62,413 bases of DNA from Gordonia gummivorans. Lineage in GTDB: Bacteria > Actinomycetota > Actinomycetes > Mycobacteriales > Mycobacteriaceae. The DNA is taken from the NCBI RefSeq assembly GCF_022513585.1, contig NZ_JAKWBF010000033.1, forward strand, positions 1 to 62,413, written 5' to 3'. The number at the start of each line of letters is the position of its first letter. The first letter of the stretch is position 1. A program made the position numbers and the translations under genes. This document shows, piece by piece, positions 15,808 to 25,317 of the stretch. The notes beneath the pieces are model-generated. The model ran no database searches, had not been told where the DNA came from, and saw only the letters and a program-made list of their open reading frames with translations.

Positions 15808-15852
15808 CCCTTCGAGGCTCGTCGCTTGCGCTCCTCGCACCTCAGGGAGCGG
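15808..15852. repeat. Dispersed repeat, forward copy
   Basis: A full copy (cccttcgagg … gcttgcgctcctcgcacctcagggagcgg) lies in the gap between the acyl-CoA dehydrogenase and mmsB genes of one operon. It differs from the common form at one base (gcttgc for gctagc). Confidence 0.9.
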
Positions 15853-15882
15853 ATGGGGGCCACTTGGGTGGAGACTCTGGGG

Positions 15883-17064
15883 TCACGGAGCGGAGTGAAA
15901 CCGCGACGCGATCGACCTGCCGAGAACCACCCGCATGATCTCGTTGGTGCCTTCCAGGATGCGATGAACGCGGAGATCCCGGACGATTTTCTCGATTCCG
16001 TACTCGGACAGATATCCGTAGCCGCCGTGAAGTTGCAGTGCCGCATCGGCGATGGTGAAGCAGGTGTCGGTGACATAGCGTTTGGCCATCGCACACTGCT
16101 CCACCTTGTCGGGGGCGTTGGCGTCGAGCGCCGACGCCGCATGCTCGAGCATCAGCCTGCTGGTCTGCAATCCGGTCGCCATGTCGGCCAGCGTGAAGCG
16201 AATGGTCGACTCGTCGAGCAGAGCCTTCCCGAACGCCTTGCGCGTGGCGACATAGGAGGCGGCCTTGTCGTAGGCGGCCTGGGCACCACCGAGCGACGAC
16301 GCCGCGATGTTGAGCCGACCACCGTTGAGGCCGTTCATCGCGATGCCGAAACCGATGCCCTCGGTGGCGCCGAGCAGCCGGTCGGCCGGAACCCGCACCT
16401 CGTCGAGGATCACCTGCGCGGTGGGCTGCGCATGCCAGCCCATCTTGTGTTCCTGCGCACCGAAACTCAGTCCCGGCGTGTCCTTGTCGACGAGGAACGT
16501 CGAGATGCCCTTGGGTCCGGCGTCACCGGTGCGCGCCATGATCACGTACAGATCCGACGACCCGGCACCCGAGATGAACTGTTTGACACCGGTGAGCACG
16601 TACTCGTCACCGGATGCAATTGCCTTGGTGGACAACGCCGCCGCGTCCGAACCGGCGCCTGGTTCGGTGAGGCAGTAGCTGGCCACGGTCTCCATCGTCG
16701 CCAGCTTCGGCACCCACTCGGCGCGCTGCTCGTCGGTGCCGTAGTGATCGACCATCCACGTGCACATGTTGTGGATCGACAGGAACGCGGCCACCGCCGG
16801 GTCGGCGTAGGCGAGTTCGGCGAAGATCCGAACCCCGTCGAGACGACGCAGTCCACTGCCGCCGACGTCGTCGGAGCAGTAGATCGCGCCCATGCCCAAT
16901 TCGGCCGCCTCGCGCAGTTCATCGAGCGGGAAATGATTGTTCGCATCCCATTCGAGCGCGAAGGGCGCGAGCTTCTTGGCCGCGAAACCGGCGGCGGTCT
17001 CGACGATCACACGATCGTCACTGTCGAGACCGGCGCCGGGACCGGCGTCGGTGAACAACGACAT
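15883..17064 (-). CDS. Acyl-CoA dehydrogenase, probably isobutyryl-CoA dehydrogenase
   Basis: 393 aa with the usual acyl-CoA dehydrogenase order: N-terminal helices, CLTEPGAGSDAAALSTKA flavin-binding signature, GARQFISG-type VKQFISGAGSSDLYVIM, RKAFGKALLD and the C-terminal QLHGGYGYLSEYGIEKIVRD. The catalytic Glu lies in RILEGTNEIMR. The position between mmsA (6 bp upstream) and mmsB argues for isobutyryl-CoA as substrate in valine degradation; branched 2-methylacyl substrates are possible. No enoyl-CoA hydratase or hydroxyisobutyryl-CoA hydrolase gene is in this cluster, so those steps are encoded elsewhere. Confidence 0.9.
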   Translation of the reverse strand: MSLFTDAGPGAGLDSDDRVIVETAAGFAAKKLAPFALEWDANNHFPLDELREAAELGMGAIYCSDDVGGSGLRRLDGVRIFAELAYADPAVAAFLSIHNMCTWMVDHYGTDEQRAEWVPKLATMETVASYCLTEPGAGSDAAALSTKAIASGDEYVLTGVKQFISGAGSSDLYVIMARTGDAGPKGISTFLVDKDTPGLSFGAQEHKMGWHAQPTAQVILDEVRVPADRLLGATEGIGFGIAMNGLNGGRLNIAASSLGGAQAAYDKAASYVATRKAFGKALLDESTIRFTLADMATGLQTSRLMLEHAASALDANAPDKVEQCAMAKRYVTDTCFTIADAALQLHGGYGYLSEYGIEKIVRDLRVHRILEGTNEIMRVVLGRSIASRFHSAP

Positions 17065-17070
17065 CTGCGG

Positions 17071-18603
17071 TCAGTCCATCGTCGGGATGACGAACTCGGC
17101 GCCATCCTTGATGCCCGACGGCCAGCGCGACGTGATGGTCTTGGTCTTGGTGTAGAACTGGATCGACGCCGGGCCGTGCTGGTTGAGGTCGCCGAAGCCG
17201 GAGCGCTTCCAGCCACCAAAGGTGTAGTACGCCACCGGAACCGGGATCGGCACGTTGACGCCGACCATGCCCACCTCGACACGAGCCGTGAAGTCACGGG
17301 CAGCGTCGCCGTCCTGGGTGAAGATCGCAACACCGTTGCCGTACTGGTGATCCGTCGCCAGCGCGAGTGCTTCCTCGTAGTCGTGGGCGCGCACGATCTG
17401 CAGCACCGGACCGAAGATCTCGTCCTCATAGGACGTCATGCCCTTGGTGACATGGTCGAACAGCGTGGGGCCGATGAAGAATCCGTTCGAGATGTCCTCG
17501 TCGCCGAAAGTCTGTTCGTCGCTGGTGCGTTCGCGGCCGTCGATGACGAGCTCGGCACCCTCTTCCACACCCTTGGCGATGTAACCCTTGACGCGCTCGA
17601 GCGCGGCCGCGGTGACCAGCGGACCGTAATCCGCCTTGGGGTCGAGGCTGTGGCCGACGCGCAGCGCGTTGACCTTGTCGATCAGCTTGGCGCGCAACCG
17701 GTCCGCGGTCTGCTCGCCCACCGGAACGGCGACGCTGATGGCCATGCAACGCTCGCCGGCGCTGCCGTAGCCGGCACCGATGAGGGCATCGACGGCCTGG
17801 TCGAGATTGGCGTCGGGCATGATGATCATGTGGTTCTTGGCACCGCCGAAGCACTGTGAGCGCTTGCCGTGGGCGGCCGACGTCTCGTAGATGTACTGCG
17901 CGATGTCGGAGCTGCCGACGAAGCCGAGTGCCTTGACGTCGGGGTGGGTCAGCAGCGCGTCGACCGCCTCCTTGTCGCCGTGGACAACCTGGAAGACACC
18001 GTCGGGAAGCCCTGCCTCGGTGAACAATTCGGCCAGCCGGACCGGGACCGACGGGTCGCGCTCGCTCGGCTTGAGGATGAAGGCGTTGCCGCAGGCGAGC
18101 GCGGGTCCGGCCTTCCACAGCGGGATCATCGCGGGGAAGTTGAACGGCGTGATGCCGGCGACGACGCCGAGAGGCTGGCGCACCGAGTGAACGTCGATAC
18201 CCGAACCGGCGCCCTCGGTGAACTCACCCTTGATCAGATGCGGGATGCCGATGGCGAACTCGATCACCTCGATGCCGCGCTGGATGTCGCCGCGCGCGTC
18301 GGCGTGGGTCTTGCCGTGTTCGAGCGAGAGCGTGGTGGCCAGGTCGTCGGCGTTCTGGTTGACCAGGTCGACGAAGCGCATCAGCACGCGGGCGCGGCGC
18401 TGCGGGTTCCAGGCGGCCCACTCCTTCTGCGCGGCCTTCGCGGTCTCGACCGCGGCGGCCACCTGCTCGGTGCTCGCCAGCGGGACCTGCGCGGCAACCG
18501 CTCCGGTGCTGGGGTTGAACACGTCGGCAAAGCGGCCGGCACCGGCGTCGGCGGTCACCCGCTTGCCGTCGAGGTAGTGCGGAATCGAAGTGGTGGCAGT
18601 CAC
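17071..18603 (-). CDS. mmsA: Methylmalonate-semialdehyde dehydrogenase (CoA-acylating)
   Basis: 510 aa from GTG 18603, preceded by aggtgatcctcgcc; upstream in-frame codons have no support. The aldehyde dehydrogenase fold is complete: GVVAGITPFNFPAMIPLWK, GFVGSSDIAQYIYE, catalytic Cys in GSAGERCMAIS and EEIFGPVLQ-type DEIFGPVLQIVRA. It converts methylmalonate semialdehyde to propionyl-CoA with NAD+ and CoA. First gene of mmsA–acd–mmsB, divergent from a flavodoxin gene. Family members of this exact type are well characterised, so the assignment is firm. Confidence 0.93.
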   Translation of the reverse strand: MTATTSIPHYLDGKRVTADAGAGRFADVFNPSTGAVAAQVPLASTEQVAAAVETAKAAQKEWAAWNPQRRARVLMRFVDLVNQNADDLATTLSLEHGKTHADARGDIQRGIEVIEFAIGIPHLIKGEFTEGAGSGIDVHSVRQPLGVVAGITPFNFPAMIPLWKAGPALACGNAFILKPSERDPSVPVRLAELFTEAGLPDGVFQVVHGDKEAVDALLTHPDVKALGFVGSSDIAQYIYETSAAHGKRSQCFGGAKNHMIIMPDANLDQAVDALIGAGYGSAGERCMAISVAVPVGEQTADRLRAKLIDKVNALRVGHSLDPKADYGPLVTAAALERVKGYIAKGVEEGAELVIDGRERTSDEQTFGDEDISNGFFIGPTLFDHVTKGMTSYEDEIFGPVLQIVRAHDYEEALALATDHQYGNGVAIFTQDGDAARDFTARVEVGMVGVNVPIPVPVAYYTFGGWKRSGFGDLNQHGPASIQFYTKTKTITSRWPSGIKDGAEFVIPTMD

Positions 18604-18799
18604 GGCGAGGATCACCTGAATTTCGGATCGGGGAAGTCTTGACGCCCCCAATAGTAGGACATCCAAGTAAATTCGCAAGGACTTTCTCCTCTGGCGCAGA
18701 TTTCGGCGATGAGGGATCGTTAGGGTACCCTCGCTCGTGACCTCGGCCTTTTGGGTCGAGAACCGGGCCTCACCATGCTCTTCTCGAAAGGAGCCCACC

Positions 18800-19261
18800 T
18801 TGTCGGTCGTCATCCTGTACGGAACGGAAACGGGAAACTCCGAGCTCGTCGCTGATGCGATCGCCGATGTGCTCGCCACCGACCACGACGCGTCGGTCTA
18901 CGACATGAGCGACTACGCCGTCGAAGATCTCGATCCGGCCGATTTCGTCGTCATCGTCTGCGCCACCTACGGCGAAGGCGAACTGCCGACCGGCGCCGAG
19001 CCGTTTGCCGAGGAACTCGACAGCGTGGACCCCGACCTCACCGACCTGCGCTTCGCGGTCTTCGGCCTCGGCGACACCATCTACGGCGAGACCTTCAACC
19101 GTGGCGGCGAGATCATCGCCGAGATGCTGACCAAGCGCGGCGCGATCCAGGTGGGCGAGCACTCGCGCCACGACAACTCGTCCGCGATCAAGCCCACCAA
19201 GCAGGCCGAGGAATGGGCGGCGACCATCTCGCCGATCATCGACCCGGTCACTGCGGTTTAA
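18800..19261 (+). CDS. Flavodoxin domain protein
   Basis: 153 aa from TTG 18800 with a strong aaaggag 8 nt before it. The FMN phosphate loop is YGTETGNSELVADAI and the second flavin loop CATYGEGELPTGAEPF; FGLGDTIYGETFNRG is the third. It is thus a short-chain flavodoxin close to MioC/CysJ-N-type domains, acting as a soluble electron carrier. Its partner is not evident. Divergent from mmsA; the stop overlaps the end of the convergent DMT transporter gene by 4 bp. A start upstream at 18737 would add a poorly conserved Ser/Arg stretch. Confidence 0.88.
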   Translation: MSVVILYGTETGNSELVADAIADVLATDHDASVYDMSDYAVEDLDPADFVVIVCATYGEGELPTGAEPFAEELDSVDPDLTDLRFAVFGLGDTIYGETFNRGGEIIAEMLTKRGAIQVGEHSRHDNSSAIKPTKQAEEWAATISPIIDPVTAV

Positions 19262-20130
19262 GCAGCCGAACGTTCGTCGGTCGCCGAGGGTGCCTCGGCG
19301 GCCTCGACCGCCTCTTCCCAACCTCGCACCGCAGACAGTTTCGCCAGTTCGATGACCGCGCGGACCATGACCGCCAGGATGATGCCGAGGAACAGTGCCG
19401 TCGGCACCGACACCTTGAGGTTCTCGCCGAGCAGTAGTACGCCGAGGACCATCGCGACTGCCGGTTCCATCACCGTCATCGATGGGAACGACGTCTGCAG
19501 GTCGCCCGCGCCGAACCCCTTCTGCTGGGCGATCACGGCGCAGATCACCACCGTGCCGAACAGATAGATCTCGGGCTGGGTGAAAGTCCGCGGCAGATCG
19601 TGGGTGATCTGGTAGACGACGGCCTTGATGAGCAGTGCCGACACCCCGAAGAGCGTTCCGGCCACCAGACCGTAGAACAGCGCCTTGTAGTGCGGGCTCG
19701 ACCGTTCGGCACACCACACACAGCTGAACACCACGGCCACCACTGCGCCGACCGTCGCCCACATGACGATCTCGTCGGGGCGTCGCATCGACGGTTCGGG
19801 ACGCGCGACCGCCAGGAAGGTCGCCACGCAGGCGACCAGAACGCCACCCCACGCCCACTCGACCCGATGGGGATGACGGTGATCGGCCCAGGCCTCGAAC
19901 GGCAGCGCGAACAGCACCGCGAGCACCACCAGCGGCTGCACCAGCAGGATCGACCCCAAACCCAGGGCCGACGCCTGCAAAATGAAGCCGCAGAGCGCGA
20001 TTCCCGCGCCAGCCCACCAGCCTGCGGTGATCGCGCCACTGGCCCGCGACGCGCGTTGCCGCAACACTGTGCCACCAGCGATCAGCAGCGCCGCGAACAC
20101 GGCGAGCAGAGCGGGGACCCAGGTATGCAC
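19258..20130 (-). CDS. DMT-superfamily (EamA-like) membrane transporter
   Basis: About 290 aa with 9-10 hydrophobic helices, e.g. WVPALLAVFAALLIAGGTVL, LGLGSILLVQPLVVLAVLFALP and VPTALFLGIILAVMVRAV. The glycine-rich LLLGEN element near the end (AMVLGVLLLGENL) is typical of the drug/metabolite transporter group. The substrate is unknown. The GTG at 20130 is preferred over that at 20136: TAGCCT ends 7 nt before it, the spacing of leaderless starts seen at several genes here. The C-terminal ~25 residues are Glu/Ala-rich and cytoplasmic. Confidence 0.8.
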   Translation of the reverse strand: MHTWVPALLAVFAALLIAGGTVLRQRASRASGAITAGWWAGAGIALCGFILQASALGLGSILLVQPLVVLAVLFALPFEAWADHRHPHRVEWAWGGVLVACVATFLAVARPEPSMRRPDEIVMWATVGAVVAVVFSCVWCAERSSPHYKALFYGLVAGTLFGVSALLIKAVVYQITHDLPRTFTQPEIYLFGTVVICAVIAQQKGFGAGDLQTSFPSMTVMEPAVAMVLGVLLLGENLKVSVPTALFLGIILAVMVRAVIELAKLSAVRGWEEAVEAAEAPSATDERSAA

Positions 20131-20235
20131 GCCCACAAGGCTAGGGCATCGAGGATGCGGCTCGCACCCGCCGGACAGGCCCGCAAGGCAGTGTCGGTGC
20201 CTCCGGATGGCCTCGCCGACACGTACATTTCAACC

Positions 20236-20769
20236 ATGCGGTACCGGCCTGATCTGGAGCGACTCGCGACCCTTGACGCGACCCACCCCCGGACCCTCGT
20301 CCTGATGCGGCATGGGAAATCGGGCTATCCACCCGGTGTCGGCGACCACGGCCGGCCGCTCGCCGATCGTGGCCGACGCGAGGCCGCGCTCGCCGGACGC
20401 TGGATGGCCGACGAAGGACTCGTCGTCGACGCCGTGTTGTGTTCGTCGTCCACCCGAACCCGCGAGACGCTCGAACGGACCGGCATCACCGCACCGACCA
20501 CGTACCTCGACGACATCTACGGCGGATCGCCCTTCGACGTCCTCGAGGCGATCCGGGTCTTCGCGCCCGCGGACGCACGCACGTTGCTCGTCGTCGGACA
20601 TGAGCCCGGGATGCCCACGACGGCGCTCACCCTCGACCCCGACGCTGACATCGAGCGCTTCCCCACCTCCGCGTATGCCGTCGTCACCGTCGGCGATCCG
20701 TGGTCGGAGTTGGGGAACGCGGCGGTCGCCGACGCGCACCTGGTGGGCGTGCGCATCCCACGGGACTGA
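20236..20769 (+). CDS. SixA-type histidine phosphatase
   Basis: 177 aa. The phosphohistidine loop is LVLMRHGKSGYP (RHG motif), the Arg/Ser pocket lies in CSSSTRTRETLER and the second catalytic His in LLVVGHEPGM. This is the SixA branch of the histidine phosphatase superfamily, which removes phosphate from phosphohistidine proteins; many actinobacterial members are of unknown target. TACATT (20224-20229) ends 6 nt before the ATG with no ribosome binding site, so the mRNA is probably leaderless. Stands alone between a convergent-side transporter and a repeat cluster. Confidence 0.88.
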   Translation: MRYRPDLERLATLDATHPRTLVLMRHGKSGYPPGVGDHGRPLADRGRREAALAGRWMADEGLVVDAVLCSSSTRTRETLERTGITAPTTYLDDIYGGSPFDVLEAIRVFAPADARTLLVVGHEPGMPTTALTLDPDADIERFPTSAYAVVTVGDPWSELGNAAVADAHLVGVRIPRD

Positions 20770-20822
20770 CGGACGTCCGGCGTCGTTCTTCACCAGCTCG
20801 TGCGGCCGGGCTGACGCCACCA

Positions 20823-20935
20823 CCGCTCCCTGAGGTGCGAGCTTGCGAGCCTCGAAGGGCGTGGTGAGACAACAACGTTCGTCTCACCAGGCCTTCGAGG
20901 CTCGTCGCTAGCGCTCCTCACACCTCAGGCAGCGG
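20823..20935. repeat. Composite palindromic repeat (facing pair)
   Basis: A reverse short copy (20823-20859) and a forward long copy (20892-20935) face each other. Between them ggtgagac and gtctcacc form a second stem round a ~10-base loop. The same plan recurs at 34122-34225 and 38738-38853. The stretch 20770-21235 holds this element, the 78-bp tandem repeats and the arsR promoter; no gene is evident. Confidence 0.9.
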
Positions 20936-20941
20936 GAGGGG

Positions 20942-21150
20942 ACAGCTCAGCGGGAGGAACCGCACGGCCGGCGGGAGGGTTCAGGGTGAGCGGGAGGAAC
21001 CGCACTCGCGGCGGAGGGGACAGCTCAGCGGGAAGGGCCGCACGGCCGGCGGGAGGGTTCAGGGTGAGCGGGAGGAACCGCACTCGCGGCGGAGGGGACA
21101 GCTCAGCGGGAAGGGCCGCACGGCCGGCGGGAGGGGTTCAGGGTGAGCGA
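20942..21150. repeat. 78-bp tandem minisatellite, 2.7 copies
   Basis: acagctcagcggga starts at 20942, 21020 and 21098, exactly 78 bp apart. Within each unit two G-rich sub-blocks (gcgggaggaaccgcac, gccggcgggagggttcaggg) alternate. Units 2 and 3 are nearly identical, pointing to recent duplication. Because 78 is a multiple of 3 the repeat keeps a frame open, but the product is low-complexity Gly/Arg and not credible as a protein. Confidence 0.9.
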
Positions 21151-21235
21151 CCCGACATTGAGCGCTTCGGCAACCGTGGGTTACGATCGGTCAGCAATTG
21201 AGGTTTTGTTCAATCCGTAAATCCATGGAGCCACC

Positions 21236-21607
21236 ATGCCGCACACCTCCCACGACGACGACCGCCCGCTCTACGAGATCAAGGCGAACCTGTTCAAGGC
21301 ACTCGCCCATCCCGCGCGCATCCGGGTGCTGGAGGTGCTGAGCGCCAACGGAGAACCGACACCGGTGAGTGAATTGCTGACGATCACCGAGATCGAGCCG
21401 ACGCTGCTGTCCCAACACCTCGCCGTCCTGAAGCGCCATCAGGTGGTCCGCAGCGAACGCAAGGGCAACGCCGTCTTCTACGAACTCGCCCACCCGAAGA
21501 TCTCCGAACTGCTGGTCATCGCCCGCACGTTCCTCGCGGACACCCTCGGAGCCCGCCGGGATCAGCTGCGCGCGCTGTCATCGCTGCCGCCGGTGGTGAA
21601 GAAGTGA
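21236..21607 (+). CDS. ArsR-family regulator (cysteine-free)
   Basis: 123 aa winged-helix ArsR/SmtB fold: LFKALAHPARIRVLEVLS, recognition helix PTLLSQHLAVLKRHQVV and wing RSERKGNAVFYELAHP. There are no cysteines, so the classical CxC metal site of ArsR/CadC sensors is absent; it must sense something else or use His/Asp. The last four bases (GTGA) overlap the start of the SulP transporter gene, so it probably regulates that transporter. An imperfect attgag…ttcaat palindrome (~21199-21216) lies upstream and may be its own operator. Confidence 0.88.
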   Translation: MPHTSHDDDRPLYEIKANLFKALAHPARIRVLEVLSANGEPTPVSELLTITEIEPTLLSQHLAVLKRHQVVRSERKGNAVFYELAHPKISELLVIARTFLADTLGARRDQLRALSSLPPVVKK

Positions 21608-23268
21608 CCTTCTCGACCGCGGTCCGCCACGCACGCGTGCGCGTCACCCGACTACTGCCTGAACGCGCCGACTACGCCGACCTGCGCTCGTCGTGGAAGA
21701 CCGACGTCCTCGCGGGCATCACGGTCGGCGTGGTCGCGCTTCCGCTGGCGCTCGCGTTCGGCATCAGCTCCGGCGTCGGCGCCGCCGCCGGGCTCATCAC
21801 CGCCGTCGTCGCCGGTCTCATAGCGGCGATCTTCGGCGGCTCGCACGTGCAGGTGTCGGGTCCGACCGGTGCGATGGCGGTGATCCTCGCGCCCATCGTC
21901 GCCGAACACGGACTCGGCAGCGTCGCGCTCGTCACGGTGCTGGCCGGGCTGATCGTGCTGGTGGCGGGGGTCGTCGGGCTCGGTCGCGCGGTCACCTTCA
22001 TCCCCTGGCCGGTGATCGAGGGATTCACCCTGGGCATCGCGGTCATCATCTTCTTGCAGCAGGTTCCCGCGGCCTTCGGCACCACCGCGCCGGCGGGTCA
22101 ACGCACCCTCCCCGCAGCACTGGACGTGGTGATCCATGCGGACTGGACGGTCGCGGTCAAGACGCTCGGAGTGGTCGCGCTGGTCGCGGTCCTGATGGTC
22201 GGACTCCCCCGCATCCACCGCGGAATCCCCGAGTCGCTCACCGCAGTGGTGGTCGCGACCATCGCGGTGATCGTGCTGCACGTCGACGTCGCGCGGATCG
22301 GCGAACTGCCGTCGCATCTGCCCGCACCGGTCCTGCCCGACGTGGACCCTGCCGCACTCAAACCCCTGTTCGGCGCCGCGCTGGCCATCGCGGCTCTCGC
22401 AGCGATCGAATCGTTGCTGTCGGCGCGCGTCGCTGCGACGATGTCGCCGACCGGACCCTACGATCCCGACCGCGAACTGACCGGTCAGGGACTCGCGTCC
22501 GTCGCGTCCGGCCTGTTCGGTGGCATGCCCGCGACCGGTGCGATCGCGCGGACCGCCGTCAACGTCCGATCGGGTGCTCGCACGCGGGTGTCGGCGATAG
22601 TGCACGCTCTGTTCCTGCTCGGCGTCGTCTACCTCGCGACCGGGCCGGTGTCCGAGATCCCACTCGCCGCGCTGTCCGGTGTTCTCATGGTCACGTGCTT
22701 CCGGATGATCTCGGCGACCACCGTGCGCAAGATCCTGCGTTCCACACGATCCGACGCGATCATCTTCGTCGTCACCGCCGTCATCACCGTGTGCTTCGAC
22801 CTCATCGAGGCCGTCCAGATCGGCATCGTGGTGGCCGCGTTCTTCGCGTTGCGGCAAGTGGCCAAGCGGTCGAGCGTCACCCGCGAGGAGTTGCCCGGCC
22901 CAGAGCACGACGGCGACGACCAGATCGCCCTCCTGCGGCTCGACGGCGCGATGTTCTTCGGTGCGGCCGAACGCATTTCGTCGACCATCGCCGAGGGCGC
23001 CGGCCCGGCCGGGGTGACGGTCGTGATCATCCGGATGTCGCATCTGGGCATGCTCGACGCCACCGGCGCGCACACCCTCGCCGAGATCGTCGCCGACCTC
23101 GAGGCACGCGGGATCACCGTGATCATCAAGGGAGTTCAGCCCGAACATCGTCGGCTGCTGGACGGGGTCGGGGTGTTCGACTCACTGCGCCACGAGAATC
23201 ACCTGATGGACACGCTCGACGACGCGATCGAGCACGCGCGCGATCATGTCGCGCGGGTCGAACACTAG
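21604..23268 (+). CDS. SulP-family anion transporter with STAS domain
   Basis: 554 aa from GTG 21604, coupled to arsR. The N-terminal ~400 residues have 10-12 membrane segments with the SulP signatures VGVVALPLALAFGISSGVG, VSGPTGAMAVIL and GLFGGMPATGAIARTAVNVR. The C-terminal ~120 residues are a cytosolic STAS domain (IALLRLDGAMFFGAAERI … MSHLGMLDATGAHTL) with the conserved D-A/S-T/S site. Such proteins carry sulfate, bicarbonate or dicarboxylates; the absence of a linked carbonic anhydrase or cys gene leaves the substrate open. Confidence 0.9.
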   Translation: MTFSTAVRHARVRVTRLLPERADYADLRSSWKTDVLAGITVGVVALPLALAFGISSGVGAAAGLITAVVAGLIAAIFGGSHVQVSGPTGAMAVILAPIVAEHGLGSVALVTVLAGLIVLVAGVVGLGRAVTFIPWPVIEGFTLGIAVIIFLQQVPAAFGTTAPAGQRTLPAALDVVIHADWTVAVKTLGVVALVAVLMVGLPRIHRGIPESLTAVVVATIAVIVLHVDVARIGELPSHLPAPVLPDVDPAALKPLFGAALAIAALAAIESLLSARVAATMSPTGPYDPDRELTGQGLASVASGLFGGMPATGAIARTAVNVRSGARTRVSAIVHALFLLGVVYLATGPVSEIPLAALSGVLMVTCFRMISATTVRKILRSTRSDAIIFVVTAVITVCFDLIEAVQIGIVVAAFFALRQVAKRSSVTREELPGPEHDGDDQIALLRLDGAMFFGAAERISSTIAEGAGPAGVTVVIIRMSHLGMLDATGAHTLAEIVADLEARGITVIIKGVQPEHRRLLDGVGVFDSLRHENHLMDTLDDAIEHARDHVARVEH

Positions 23269-23295
23269 CGCTGCACCCCCGGCTACGCTGACGTT

Positions 23296-25317
23296 GTGTC
23301 TGTCCATGCCAACGGGTTTGTCCGCGTCGCCGGCGCGGTACCCGTCGTCGCCCTAGCCGACCCAGCGACCAACACCGCCCGCACCATCGAGCTGATGCGC
23401 CGCGCCGCCGACGACGGCGCCGGTCTAGTCGTCTTCCCCGAACTCGGGTTGAGCGGATACAGCATCGACGACCTCGTGCAGCAGGACGCGCTGCTGCACG
23501 CCTGTCTCGTGGGTCTGGACGAGATCGTCGAGGCGAGCGCCGGACTGCGGCCGGTGGTCGCCGTGGGATTGCCGATGGTCGTCGGCGACGGCCTCTTCAA
23601 CTGCGCCGCCATCGTCCACGACGGCAGGGTTCTGGGCGTCGTACCGAAGGCGTATCTGCCCAATTACCGTGAGTTCTACGAACAGCGGTATTTTTCCGCC
23701 GCCCGGGACGCGGTGACGACGACGGTCACCGTCAGCGGCGCCGAGGTTCCGTTCGGCACCGACCTCATCTTCGAGGCCGCCGATCTGCCCGGGTTCGCCC
23801 TGCACGTCGAGATCTGCGAAGACGGCTGGGTGGCGGTGCCGCCGAGTACCTGGGCCGCGCTCGGCGGCGCGACGGTGCTGGCCAACCTGTCGGGCAGTCC
23901 GGTGACCGTCGGCAAGGAGTCGTACCGGAAGTCTTTGTGTACCAGCCATTCCGCGCGATTGGTGGCAGCCCACCTCTACGTCGCGGCCGGATACGGCGAG
24001 TCCACCACCGACCTCGCCTGGGACGGCGACGCACTCATCTCCGAGAACGGCACCCTGCTCGCCCGCAGCGACCTGTTCGCGATGTCCAGCCAGATCATCT
24101 CCGCGGACATCGATCTGGACCGCCTACGACAAGAGCGACGCCGCATGATCAGCCTGCGCGATCAGGCCGGCGACTACGCCGACGACCTGAAAGCGTTACG
24201 CCGCATCAGTTTCGACCTCGGAACGATCAACGACGACGACGTGGTGCGCCGCGTCATCCCGCGATTCCCGTTCGTGCCGGCGGATTCCGCCGACCGTGAC
24301 GAACGGTGCCGGGAAGTCCGCAACATCCAGGTGCAGGGCCTGGCGGCGCGATTGCGTGCGACGGGGATCGAGAAGATCGTCATCGGGGTGTCCGGCGGAC
24401 TGGACTCCACCCTGGCGCTACTCGTCGCGGTCGACACCTTCGATCGACTCGGGTTGCCGCGCAGCAACATTCTCGCCTACACCATGCCGGGGTTCGCCAC
24501 CGGCGACGCCACCCTGCGGCGGGCACACACCCTGATGGATTCCCTCGGCGTCAGCGGCACCGAACTCGACATCCGACCGTCGTGTCTGCAGATGCTCGCC
24601 GACCTCGATCACCCGTTCAGCCGCGGCGAGCAGGTGTTCGACGTGACCTTCGAGAACGTCCAGGCGGGCGAACGCACGTCGCACCTGTTCCGGCTGGCCA
24701 ACCACCACGGCGGAATCGTGCTGGGCACCGGCGATCTCTCCGAACTGGCCCTCGGCTGGTGCACGTATGGCGTCGGCGACCAGATGTCGCATTACAACGT
24801 CAACGGGTCGGTGCCGAAAACCCTTATCCAGCATCTGATCCGGTGGATGATCGCCACCGGGGAGTACTCCGGGGACACCACCAGCGCCCTCACCGAGATC
24901 CTGGCCGACGTCATCTCCCCCGAGCTGGTGCCACCCGGAGCCGACGGCGCCATCCAGAGCACCGAGGACACCGTCGGACCGTACGAGCTGCACGACTTCT
25001 TCCTCTACCACCACACGCGATTCGGCTATCGGCCGGCCAAGATCGCCTACCTCGCGCAGCAGGCGTGGGGTGACCGCGATCGCGGCCCGTGGTCGGACAT
25101 GATCGCACCCGAGCGGCGCAACGAGTACGACGCTGCCACCATCGAACGCTGGCTCGGCGTCTTCCTCAAGCGGTTCATGAACAATCAGTTCAAACGCACC
25201 GCGATGCCCAACGGACCCAAGATCGGTTCGGGCGGATCGCTGTCCCCGCGCGGCGACTGGCGCTCGCCGTCCGACGCGTCGGCCCGCGTGTGGCTCGACG
25301 ACCTCGGAGGTCGGTGA
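23296..25317 (+). CDS. nadE: Glutamine-dependent NAD+ synthetase
   Basis: 673 aa, the two-domain form of actinobacteria. The glutaminase (nitrilase-type) half has the Glu-Lys-Cys triad at about E49 (FPELGLSG), K118 (PKAYLPNY) and C174 (EICEDGW). The synthetase half has the PP-loop [12 protein letters not shown] and the [12 protein letters not shown] segment. It amidates nicotinic acid adenine dinucleotide to NAD+ with ammonia tunnelled from glutamine. TACGCT (23284-23289) ends 6 nt before the GTG without a ribosome binding site, suggesting a leaderless mRNA. It abuts the convergent WS/DGAT gene with no gap. Confidence 0.96.
   Translation: MSVHANGFVRVAGAVPVVALADPATNTARTIELMRRAADDGAGLVVFPELGLSGYSIDDLVQQDALLHACLVGLDEIVEASAGLRPVVAVGLPMVVGDGLFNCAAIVHDGRVLGVVPKAYLPNYREFYEQRYFSAARDAVTTTVTVSGAEVPFGTDLIFEAADLPGFALHVEICEDGWVAVPPSTWAALGGATVLANLSGSPVTVGKESYRKSLCTSHSARLVAAHLYVAAGYGESTTDLAWDGDALISENGTLLARSDLFAMSSQIISADIDLDRLRQERRRMISLRDQAGDYADDLKALRRISFDLGTINDDDVVRRVIPRFPFVPADSADRDERCREVRNIQVQGLAARLRATGIEKIVIGVSGGLDSTLALLVAVDTFDRLGLPRSNILAYTMPGFATGDATLRRAHTLMDSLGVSGTELDIRPSCLQMLADLDHPFSRGEQVFDVTFENVQAGERTSHLFRLANHHGGIVLGTGDLSELALGWCTYGVGDQMSHYNVNGSVPKTLIQHLIRWMIATGEYSGDTTSALTEILADVISPELVPPGADGAIQSTEDTVGPYELHDFFLYHHTRFGYRPAKIAYLAQQAWGDRDRGPWSDMIAPERRNEYDAATIERWLGVFLKRFMNNQFKRTAMPNGPKIGSGGSLSPRGDWRSPSDASARVWLDDLGGR

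Noticed and set aside
15790..17859. 689-codon plus-strand frame across the valine genes
   Set aside because: Runs antisense through the acyl-CoA dehydrogenase and mmsA genes; composition typical of a shadow.
1451..21150. Tandem arrays (41-bp and 78-bp periods) as CRISPR arrays
   Set aside because: Units are contiguous repeats without unique spacers, and no cas genes are in the window.
20986..21201. 71-aa frame with a perfect internal repeat
   Set aside because: It exists only because the 78-bp minisatellite is a multiple of three; no promoter, ribosome binding site or credible protein composition.
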